From: Aquimarina sp. Aq78
GTDB lineage: Bacteria > Bacteroidota > Bacteroidia > Flavobacteriales > Flavobacteriaceae
NCBI RefSeq assembly: GCF_900299525.1
Contig: NZ_OMKA01000020.1
Span: 124,001 to 188,000 of the forward strand
DNA: 64,000 bases
Direction of reading: 5' to 3'
Positions 10,036-17,780 of this stretch are shown here, piece after piece. Positions within the stretch are counted from its first letter, which is position 1. The number at the start of each line of letters is the position of its first letter. The notes under the pieces were generated by a model that was not told where the DNA came from, ran no database searches, and was given only the letters and a program-made list of their open reading frames with translations. A program made the translations under genes and the position numbers.

Positions 10036-10903
10036 AACTATAGAATTAATAAATAACTTTTCTGATAAAGAACGCATAAAATCCATTAAAAAATTTAAAT
10101 GGATAGGTTACACTAATGCTAAAAAAATTCAAAAAAAACTTGATGATCTTTTAGACTATCCGAAAAACTTACGCATGCCAAACCTTCTACTTGTAGGAGA
10201 TTCTAATAATGGTAAAACCGTACTGCTTGACCGTTTTGCTAATCAAAACGGGTCACACATTGATGAAGAAACTCAGGAATTAAGACTTTCCGTACTTATG
10301 ATTCAAGCACCACCTGATCCAGATGAAAAAAGATTTTACAATGCTATATTAGAAAGTCTATTTGCTCCTTACAGATCTGCAGAGAAAGTAGAACTAAGAC
10401 AACAACGTGTAATCCACTTACTTAAAAAATTAAAGCTTAAAATGTTGATTATAGATGAAATTCATCATCTTCTAGCTGGAACAATGTCTAAGCAACGTTC
10501 ATTCTTAAATGTTATTAAATATTTATCGAATGAACTTAAAATCCCTATTGTTTGCTCTGGAACTAGAGATGCTTTCAATGCTATTCAGACTGATTCACAA
10601 CTTGCAAATAGATTTGAACCTAAAGTATTACCTAAATGGAATAATGATCAAGAATACCTGCGTCTTTTAGCTAGTTTTGAAAAAATACTTCCGTTAAAAC
10701 AACCTTCATACTTAATAGAAAATTCGTTAGCGACTTTAATATTATCTAAGAGTGAAGGCCTTATTGGAGAAATCACAAAAGTTCTAGAATTATCTGCTAT
10801 TTTGGCAATCGAATCAAAAATTGAAAAAATAAATCGTAACGTAATTGAAAATATCGATTACACTTCACCCAGTGACAGGCGTAAAATGATATATAGATTA
10901 TGA
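10001..10903 (+). CDS. tnsC: TnsC, AAA+ transposition regulator
   Basis: This 300-aa AAA+ ATPase is shorter than Tn7 TnsC and closer to the TniB-like size class. Walker A is GDSNNGKT (about 66-73) and Walker B is LIIDEIHHL (about 149-157). A sensor-like VCSGTRDAF follows at about 185. Such proteins form filaments on target DNA and bridge the target selector (TniQ or TnsE) to TnsA/TnsB. Two Met codons a few residues in (the MMKHLHPKTIELI start at about 10013) could be the true start; both overlap the end of tnsB. Its stop overlaps the tniQ start in an ATGA arrangement. Confidence 0.95.
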   Translation: MKISMMKHLHPKTIELINNFSDKERIKSIKKFKWIGYTNAKKIQKKLDDLLDYPKNLRMPNLLLVGDSNNGKTVLLDRFANQNGSHIDEETQELRLSVLMIQAPPDPDEKRFYNAILESLFAPYRSAEKVELRQQRVIHLLKKLKLKMLIIDEIHHLLAGTMSKQRSFLNVIKYLSNELKIPIVCSGTRDAFNAIQTDSQLANRFEPKVLPKWNNDQEYLRLLASFEKILPLKQPSYLIENSLATLILSKSEGLIGEITKVLELSAILAIESKIEKINRNVIENIDYTSPSDRRKMIYRL

Positions 10904-11886
10904 ATCTTTATGATTCAAAATATCAATTATGGCCAGGATATATACCTCCAAAAAAAGACGAGTTACTTTCTAGTTGGCTTTTTAGAAATTCTCGAGAGCA
11001 TAAAATTAAGCCTTTCTCTTTTATCTTGTATTATCTAAACAAATCTAATTTATGGACAAGAGATATGGATAAATGGCTTCCACACGATACTATTCGACAA
11101 ATTAGCAATTACACTCCATTATCTAAAAATCAAATTAACTCTCTTCAGCTTACTTCTTATAAGAATATTATTTTTGAAGAAAGTTCAAATTATGCATTTA
11201 TTGAAGGTGTTCTTAACCTTGGAATTTATCATAGGGCAAGAAAGAGAAAGGGTTTATTAGCTTGCCCAGGATGTCTTACCAAAGACCCTTATTTCAAAAA
11301 ATCATGGAGACTTCTTTCGTCCATAATATGTCTAGATTGTTCTTGCCATTTAATAGATTCTTGTATTAAATGTAATGAACCAATTGTTTTTCAAAGATTG
11401 TCTATTGGAGATAAAAATGATTACTTTGAACTACCTGTTTACTTATGTTGGAATTGTAAATATGACCTCAGACTTTCCTATGTTGCCGTATCAGATAATG
11501 AAAAACTATTAACTGAATATCAATATTATATAAATAAAACCATTAAAAAAGGTTATAATATACACAGCCAATATTCATTTTTATATTTTAAAATTCTTTT
11601 TCTTATTCTCAGGAAATCATGTACAAAATCAGAAACATGGAATAGAGTTAGAAATGGTATGAAAAAAGAATTCAACATTAAACATACTGAACAATATCGA
11701 TCCAATCAATTTTCTTCTTTATCCTATAGAAAAGTAATACTTCCTCTTATTTACACCTTACTTGATAAATGGCCTATAAACTTTATTAAATTCTGTAAAT
11801 CAAATAATATTCGTTATTCTGATTTTTCCAAGGATAATAACAAATTACCATTTTGGTTTTATAAAATATTTAAAGAGAATCTTTAA
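10900..11886 (+). CDS. tniQ: TniQ/TnsD family target-site selector
   Basis: This 328-aa protein starts with the usual TniQ pattern (LWPGYIPPKKDELLSSWLFR) and has a Cys-rich zinc-binding region (about 122-188) with CPGC, CLDC, CIKC and CWNC pairs. TniQ/TnsD proteins recognise the attachment site and recruit TnsC. At 328 residues it is shorter than Tn7 TnsD (about 508), with a C-terminal part of about 140 residues available for DNA binding. Given the insertion site, it probably directs insertion to comM, although a second selector lies beside it. It is translationally coupled to tnsC by an ATGA overlap and its 3' end overlaps the convergent TnsE-like gene by 17 nt. Confidence 0.9.
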   Translation: MNLYDSKYQLWPGYIPPKKDELLSSWLFRNSREHKIKPFSFILYYLNKSNLWTRDMDKWLPHDTIRQISNYTPLSKNQINSLQLTSYKNIIFEESSNYAFIEGVLNLGIYHRARKRKGLLACPGCLTKDPYFKKSWRLLSSIICLDCSCHLIDSCIKCNEPIVFQRLSIGDKNDYFELPVYLCWNCKYDLRLSYVAVSDNEKLLTEYQYYINKTIKKGYNIHSQYSFLYFKILFLILRKSCTKSETWNRVRNGMKKEFNIKHTEQYRSNQFSSLSYRKVILPLIYTLLDKWPINFIKFCKSNNIRYSDFSKDNNKLPFWFYKIFKENL

Positions 11887-13627
11887 GTATTCTATCTTCA
11901 TAAATCCTATCCCCTGTCATAGAGATAACACTCTTTCCATTATTTTTTTGTTCTCTACTATGTTTAACACCTCTTTGGATTACAATATTAAATTCTCGTT
12001 TATAATAAAAAGAGTCACCAAAAATTGCAGTCCAAAGTAACCTGCCTTTTTCCAATGATTTTTCTTTTTTTAAAAAAATCTTAACTAGTTGTCTTATTTT
12101 TTGATAAGGAATTTGATTAAAGTTAAAGTCATTAAATATTCCTATCAAACCATTACCAAATTCAATTAAATAAGTATAACCATAAAGATGTTTAAGTTCG
12201 ATCAAATCCATAGCTCTTGGCTCTTTCGTGTCTTTATCAATAAATTTTACTGGATACATAGACCTGCCTATACCTAAAGGGTCATTAGAAATAATTATCT
12301 TATAATTTTCTTTCAGGTAAGCAATTACTTTTGTGAAGTACACAAAATTGTCCAAATATTCTTCGTGCATATATTCTTTGATTATATCTTCACGAAGGTT
12401 TTTCACATCCTTTGAAAAGTTTTGCAAATCTCTAACTATACCTTCATATTCATCTAAACTATCAATTACAGTAACATTATATGCTTCTTTTTGATCCTCT
12501 CTATCCTTAACAAGAACAGGAATATTAAAAGGATTTTTTTGATTTGTTTCTAGAGTATCATTTATGGTATTCGATGTACTTGATGCTTCTTCGTGTAACA
12601 ATAATGATAAAAATTGTGTATTGGGTTCTGCAGGTCTTGTAACATCTATTGGATCAAGATTCTCTCTTTCTTCCGTTGAAGTTTTGGAATTAAAAGGAAG
12701 TAAATCTATTTGATCAACAATGTAAGGGTTTTTATCAAAAAAAGAGATATTGTTGATTTTATAAGCTATAAAAGTATCTGAACCAGATTCTTTATCATTC
12801 TGATTATCTCTACTGGTCTCGTAAAATTTACCTTCCAATTCTAATTCATAACCAGACATTTCAAAGTTAAGGTATAAATAGTTTTTTGATGTCTCATCAT
12901 CTGTATTAGATAAAAGAAGTTGATGATGCAAATTAGAATATATACTTTCAATCATTTTTATTCCTACTCCATTCTTAAGAAATAATAAAGGAGCTATAGC
13001 AATAGCTTCTTTATTTTTAAGTTTAGCTTGATCATATGGGATTTTTGCAATTGTTTTATCAGTTCCTTCTTTTTTTAAAAACTCTGTGTTATCAAGTTCA
13101 AAACCAGACATTAACTCACCTGAAAGAATTTTATTTATGAAACGACTAGATGAAAACAAAAAATACTGAGCAATACAATATGGTGTAACATAGGCAAACA
13201 CTTTAGGTCTATACTTTGAGGAATGAAAAAATTTCAAATAAGAAAATTTCTTTTCACGTGTTCCCATTATTAAAGGAAAATACTTATTTCCAACTAAAGG
13301 AAACTCTTTTTTTGTTTGATATAATTCTCCTGAAGATACAACCTTAATATTTCTTGATTTTTTTAATTCATATTGTACAGCCTTTTCTCCTTTGATACTA
13401 TATAAAGTTCCTATATTGTATTCACTTAAATAAGAAGCTGGTATATTTTGAATACAGGTAAATTTTAAATTAAAATCTCTTAATTCATCATCTAAATTGT
13501 TTTTATTAACAAAGTATAATTGAACTTTCCAAGTCTTACTTTTCCGATCAATCTCTTCAATCCAATATAAATACCAATACTCTCCAGGTGCTTCAGGGAA
13601 GTTAAGTTTATGTTTTCTTTCTGACAT
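11870..13627 (-). CDS. TnsE-like second target selector (candidate)
   Basis: This 585-aa protein of no obvious common family lies convergently beside tniQ. Its size is near that of Tn7 TnsE (538). From memory of the Tn7 protein, parts align in order: an N-terminal beta-rich part with an aromatic run, a central helix that in both ends in Ile-Tyr/Phe and a His-Gln-rich phrase, an acidic low-complexity linker (about 320-370), and a C-terminal domain with a helical LKENYKIII segment, IGRS (Tn7 has VGRS), a Lys-Ile-Arg helix and RGVKHSR (Tn7 has RGVNHPK). TnsE directs insertion toward lagging-strand replication and mobile plasmids. The inverted orientation differs from Tn7, where tnsABCDE run the same way. 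This is alignment by eye and unconfirmed. Confidence 0.62.
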   Translation of the reverse strand: MSERKHKLNFPEAPGEYWYLYWIEEIDRKSKTWKVQLYFVNKNNLDDELRDFNLKFTCIQNIPASYLSEYNIGTLYSIKGEKAVQYELKKSRNIKVVSSGELYQTKKEFPLVGNKYFPLIMGTREKKFSYLKFFHSSKYRPKVFAYVTPYCIAQYFLFSSSRFINKILSGELMSGFELDNTEFLKKEGTDKTIAKIPYDQAKLKNKEAIAIAPLLFLKNGVGIKMIESIYSNLHHQLLLSNTDDETSKNYLYLNFEMSGYELELEGKFYETSRDNQNDKESGSDTFIAYKINNISFFDKNPYIVDQIDLLPFNSKTSTEERENLDPIDVTRPAEPNTQFLSLLLHEEASSTSNTINDTLETNQKNPFNIPVLVKDREDQKEAYNVTVIDSLDEYEGIVRDLQNFSKDVKNLREDIIKEYMHEEYLDNFVYFTKVIAYLKENYKIIISNDPLGIGRSMYPVKFIDKDTKEPRAMDLIELKHLYGYTYLIEFGNGLIGIFNDFNFNQIPYQKIRQLVKIFLKKEKSLEKGRLLWTAIFGDSFYYKREFNIVIQRGVKHSREQKNNGKSVISMTGDRIYEDRILKDSL

Positions 13628-13712
13628 TGATCGGGGAAATTATTTTTTTAAAATGATATACAATTTATTAAAAATAATTTATACTAAAATGAAATACGGA
13701 TAAACTTAAAAC

Positions 13713-13740
13713 AGTTCTCTAAAATGTACGTTTTAGGTAA
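13713..13740 (+). repeat. Cargo-boundary repeat copy A
   Basis: A 28-bp sequence containing TCTAAAATGTACGTTTTA lies in the gap between the TnsE-like gene and the AraC gene. Copies B (17701) and C (21151) lie in later cargo gaps. A and B agree at 23 of 28 positions by eye. The core is an imperfect palindrome. The rest of 13628-14001 is AT-rich and holds a short CCCCC/GGGGG inverted repeat near 13779-13797 that may belong to the AraC promoter. Confidence 0.4.
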
Positions 13741-14001
13741 CTAAAAAACTTATTATTATAAATAGCAACAGGGCATATCCCCCATGTAATAGGGGGTATT
13801 CAACCCGACATAATGAAGCTAAAATTCTTTATTTTTAAGAATTATTTTAGTATTTGATTTTCTATTTATCATTTCTATGGACTATATAACTTAAGTTTAA
13901 AGGAAAACCTTCAATTTAATTAATGGTAAACTATGTTGACCATTATATGGGACAGTAATGCATGCAAAACTTGAATAAGATTCTAAATTCTATTTTCAAA
14001 T

Positions 14002-14841
14002 ATGGCTTCTCAAGAGTTTATTACGCATAAGCCTTCTAAATTATTAGAACCATATATTTCATTTTATTTTCAACAAAAAATTTTGAATAATGAACAAGAT
14101 GGTAATTTTCTGTATAAACAGCACACCTTACCTACAGGTTATACTTTTATCGGGTTTAATTTCTCAAATCCAATAGAATTTGAAATCTGTAATCAATCTC
14201 CTTGTCTTATAGATTTTCCAATCTATTTTAGTGGTCAATGTGATAGTTTTTATTCTATAAACTTTTTTAAAAAGACTGATTTATTTGTAGTGGTTATGCA
14301 CCCTACGACCATTAGTCGGTTAATAAAAATCCCCGTTAATGAATTACGGAATTCGGTATTTGAAGCAGATTATCATATCTCCAAAGGTCTTAGGAAGCTT
14401 CATGAAAAAATGGATGGGACTCCTTTTACCGATCGCATCTGGCAATTTGAACAATGGTTTGTCTCCTTCATAGGGCAGGCCCAGCAAGATATAGTATTCA
14501 CCGATTGGGCGGTAGCGGAGATCATTAAACGAAAAGGCGTTATTACCACAAATTCGCTGGCTAAAGCCTTAAAAGTAAGTGAGCGACACTTACAGCGATC
14601 CTTTAAAGAACGTATTGGTCTTTGCCCCCATCAGTATGCTACCATTGTTAAGGTCAATCATATTGTAAATGATTTTAATTGTTCCAACGCTTCGTTGATC
14701 GATCTACTATGCCAATACGAATACCACGATAAGTCCCATTTTCGTAAACAATTCAAACAGTTGACCCAAACCACGCTTGCTTCTTATTTGGGTTTTCAAA
14801 ATAAGGCTGCCCAAACATTCTTAAATCAGATTACATTTTAG
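14002..14841 (+). CDS. AraC family transcriptional regulator
   Basis: This 279-aa protein has an N-terminal sensing domain of about 150 residues (HKPSKLLEPYISFYF, resembling the DUF6597-type domain) and a C-terminal pair of helix-turn-helix units (about 175-265), seen in TTNSLAKALKVSERHLQRSF and the second YHDKSHFRKQFKQ phrase. It is probably a cytoplasmic activator responding to a small ligand. It precedes the secreted 754-aa protein on the same strand by 120 bp and may control it. Its base composition is visibly richer in G+C than the tns genes, particularly in its second half, suggesting a different origin for this cargo unit. Confidence 0.85.
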   Translation: MASQEFITHKPSKLLEPYISFYFQQKILNNEQDGNFLYKQHTLPTGYTFIGFNFSNPIEFEICNQSPCLIDFPIYFSGQCDSFYSINFFKKTDLFVVVMHPTTISRLIKIPVNELRNSVFEADYHISKGLRKLHEKMDGTPFTDRIWQFEQWFVSFIGQAQQDIVFTDWAVAEIIKRKGVITTNSLAKALKVSERHLQRSFKERIGLCPHQYATIVKVNHIVNDFNCSNASLIDLLCQYEYHDKSHFRKQFKQLTQTTLASYLGFQNKAAQTFLNQITF

Positions 14842-14964
14842 TCGTTTTTTTACCCCCCACCTAGTCTTTCTTCAAAGTATCTTCATAATGATAGGGCCAT
14901 AAGCCCAATGCATCATAGGTAGAAAGGCTCTATACGCATTTATTAACCATTAAAAACAATAGTA

Positions 14965-17229
14965 ATGAATAAGCCACAATTTTCGGGTAAACCACTTTTT
15001 TTTATTTTATTAATCATGGTCTTAGTTCCCGATATGCTATTTTCTCAAGAGAGCTATGGTAGTGCATTCTTACACAGAACTACATATTCGAATACCAAAC
15101 TTACCCGACCGTTGCGTCACACAACCTCCATTGACAATCCGTTAACCAATAACCAACCCGAAAGGGCATTGTTCGTAACCCAAAATGTTACAAGCAGTAA
15201 ATCAACAGATAATCATCCAATTGGTGTGCGCTATAGGAATGATAAATGGCAAATAATCAATCTTGACCGAACTAGAATGCCAAGAGGTGCAAATTTCAAC
15301 GTACTTGCCTTGCCAAGAGATCATCCAAACGTGTATATCCATCAAAATAGAAATAGAGGTAACATCCAAATATATACGGGTTCGTACGATACCCGATTGC
15401 GGCATCCACGACTGGATAATAATCCCAATGCAAAATTTATTGTATCACAGCAAGTTGTTAGAATGGTTCAAGGAAATGGATCTAGATTAATTAGTAATAA
15501 GAATTCTGTGGGTATTTATTATGGAAATGGGTATTGGTACATATTTAATAAGAACCTAGAAAGAATGCCCATGAATTGTGTATTTAACATATACATCAAT
15601 GAAGACATATTTACAACAGCTGGTGTTGCTATTCATGGGGGTAGAGTTAAGATGATTGACAATACTTATACAAACAACAAGCCGGAAAAATTAGTTTTCA
15701 CCACTCAAAGGTCCAAATCTCCTCGGTCAGCAAACCAGAGCAACACGGCAGTTTCTTATCAAAATTTTAATATTGCTGGAAGACCAGGTACGAATACGTG
15801 GCAGATATTGAACTTAAATAGAGATAACATACCACCAAACGAATGGTTTAATGTGCTCACATACGAGTCATTATCTGAAACTCCAAGGTATAGAGTCTAT
15901 ATGCATGATAGTAATGGTACTAGAAGAGAATACTTAAATACGGCCATGTTTATGTTTGACCCAAGTAAAAATGGTAATGGCACTTTAGTAGGTTTGGATA
16001 AAGTAGAATACGACTACGCCAATAATTTAAACATATCACAAGTAAGTTCAGGAGCCAAAGATTATGGTTATCTACATAATGATGGAAATAGTATATCGAA
16101 ATTCATTGAAAACAAATTTGGTCAAAATATTGGTTTACTTACGCTTACTGACCACAAAAAATTGGTTATCCGTTTAGATTATAATTTAGATGGTGTAATA
16201 GATCATATGGAAGTTTATGATGGCTTAAATAGAAGGACTTCTGTATTTGTGTTGGAGACAGCAGAAGCGTTTAAAAATTATGAAGAAATGATAAATGGAC
16301 GAAACATTTTTTGCCAAATGGGAAGAACAAGGGGTGCTTCAACCGGCGAACCACAAATTGGTATCGGAGCAAGTGCTAACAGAAATACCATTTATTCGGG
16401 TTGCGGAGAGAATGGTGTTTTTGGCGGTTTTAGCATGCCTTCTATTCAACCATTTGGAAATTCTATGAGTAAGCCTGCAGATGTAATTGACAATTTTTGC
16501 ACTGAAGTCTTAAAGAGCACTTCGAATATTTTAGGACCAGAGTTGGTTAGTGATTGGGGAGTGACTGCTGGTATCTGGGGAGCACGCGCTGTTATGGGGC
16601 TTGCGCTTATTGTTACCGCGGCGGCGGCTCCTGCTGTTGCTGTGGCAACTCTAACTGTTGCTGGTGGGGTCGCTTTGATTAATGCGATTACTGATACAGG
16701 AACCGAAAGTAACAGCGAAAATTCTACTAATGATCCAATCCCTGGGGAGGAACCCCAAGCTGATTGGGAAAGTTATTGCAAAAGGCGTACTCAAATAAAA
16801 AATGCATATTCCTTAGATAATATACAAAAAATGATGCGCCAACAAGATTGTGAGAACCCAGCAGAAAATGTATCGGGTGTAGTTATGAATACTAGTGGAG
16901 GAAGCGGAGGCACGCCTGGGCCAAATGGTCCATGGCAACCGTATGTTCCAAATACTGTTGAAAATGTCAAGTACTGCCAAAACAAAATGGAGCATAACGA
17001 TTTTGTCAGCATTTGGAACAGAATGGTAGAAGAACAATGCAACAATCCAACAGCACAACCTGGGCTAGACGGGAGGGGTTGTGGAACGACAACAATAAAC
17101 ACGCCTGTAGGTAAATTACAAATTGGAGCTGCCGATATTTTAGCTCCAAAATTTGCTAGAGATGTTAAAGTGATGTTAGAAAAAGTTGTCAATCCAGGCT
17201 GGATCAGGACTGGATCAGGAATTGATTAA
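14965..17229 (+). CDS. Secreted protein with three tandem W-rich beta repeats and a hydrophobic hairpin
   Basis: I do not recognise a named function in this 754-aa protein. A signal peptide (about 1-28, ending LFSQE) precedes three copies of an ~85-residue unit (about 47-125, 134-225, 230-320). Each has an (N)N-x-P-(E/N)-(A/K) phrase, a central Trp-Gln-Ile or Tyr-Trp, and Met/Asn-Pro-x-x-x-x-Phe-Asn, as in NDKWQIINLDRTRMPRGANF. The pattern resembles a DUF7452-type domain. A long Ala/Val-rich hydrophobic segment (about 545-580) could span a membrane, and a Cys-containing C-terminal region follows. No T9SS sorting domain or lipobox was seen. It may be a surface adhesin or a toxin-like protein; both are guesses. 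Confidence 0.6.
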   Translation: MNKPQFSGKPLFFILLIMVLVPDMLFSQESYGSAFLHRTTYSNTKLTRPLRHTTSIDNPLTNNQPERALFVTQNVTSSKSTDNHPIGVRYRNDKWQIINLDRTRMPRGANFNVLALPRDHPNVYIHQNRNRGNIQIYTGSYDTRLRHPRLDNNPNAKFIVSQQVVRMVQGNGSRLISNKNSVGIYYGNGYWYIFNKNLERMPMNCVFNIYINEDIFTTAGVAIHGGRVKMIDNTYTNNKPEKLVFTTQRSKSPRSANQSNTAVSYQNFNIAGRPGTNTWQILNLNRDNIPPNEWFNVLTYESLSETPRYRVYMHDSNGTRREYLNTAMFMFDPSKNGNGTLVGLDKVEYDYANNLNISQVSSGAKDYGYLHNDGNSISKFIENKFGQNIGLLTLTDHKKLVIRLDYNLDGVIDHMEVYDGLNRRTSVFVLETAEAFKNYEEMINGRNIFCQMGRTRGASTGEPQIGIGASANRNTIYSGCGENGVFGGFSMPSIQPFGNSMSKPADVIDNFCTEVLKSTSNILGPELVSDWGVTAGIWGARAVMGLALIVTAAAAPAVAVATLTVAGGVALINAITDTGTESNSENSTNDPIPGEEPQADWESYCKRRTQIKNAYSLDNIQKMMRQQDCENPAENVSGVVMNTSGGSGGTPGPNGPWQPYVPNTVENVKYCQNKMEHNDFVSIWNRMVEEQCNNPTAQPGLDGRGCGTTTINTPVGKLQIGAADILAPKFARDVKVMLEKVVNPGWIRTGSGID

Positions 17230-17340
17230 AGTTGCCAAAGAAAATCTGTATCAAGTATTGATAAACAAATAGATATTAAAAATATTATTGTTATGATAAT
17301 TTTAATAGAAATTGCCTCAAGGGTAAGGTTCTAAACCGGA

Positions 17341-17676
17341 CAGTTAACCAATGAAGATAACATGCGGGATACTCAAAACCTAGCTTGGAATGACCGAACC
17401 TTACTTGAAAACGGGTTTGTGGGATCTATGACAAACGTGGTAATGGAGAACGGGGCAAGGACCAATGTCTTACATATGCATCCCAAATGGGTTGAAAATG
17501 GAACAATAAAAGCCTGGTTGCCATGGCAATTATTACCTGAAAGTCTAATATTATCAGGATGGATTGGCTTTTTAGATGGGGCGGTTGGTACTGATGGGAT
17601 TTCCTTTCAAATATGAAAACATCATAATTCACGAGGTAAAGAGGTTTGGAATAGGGTATTCCATTATGAAAAATGA
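17341..17676 (+). pseudogene. Remnant of a beta-sandwich-type domain with an in-frame stop (possible)
   Basis: A 84-codon frame (17362-17616) encodes a well-formed stretch: VLHMHPKWVENG, then AWLPWQLLPE and GFLDGAVGTDGISFQI. It ends in TGA at 17614-17616. If that TGA were TGG, the frame continues HHNSRGKEVWNRVFHYEK to 17676, which reads like the natural end of the same domain. It is therefore probably a degraded gene, or the tail of one, left in the cargo next to the 754-aa protein. The upstream beginning is unclear, and no promoter or signal peptide is obvious. Confidence 0.35.
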
Positions 17677-17700
17677 ACAACTCGAAGATTAAATCCTTTT

Positions 17701-17728
17701 AGTTCTCTAAAACGTAGGGTTTACGAAA
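17701..17728 (+). repeat. Cargo-boundary repeat copy B
   Basis: This sequence shares its first 12 bases (AGTTCTCTAAAA) and much of the rest with copy A at 13713. It falls exactly between the G+C-richer AraC/secreted-protein unit and the AT-rich TPR unit, so it may mark a junction of acquired cargo. Confidence 0.4.
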
Positions 17729-17780
17729 CTTAATCGAAGGCCATTTTTATAATCTGTAAAGTAACCTCAAACAAATTACT

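Noticed and set aside
14002..17616. An independent transposon between cargo repeats A and B
   Set aside because: No transposase or recombinase lies inside the interval, and the repeats are direct and imperfect, so only a cargo junction is claimed.
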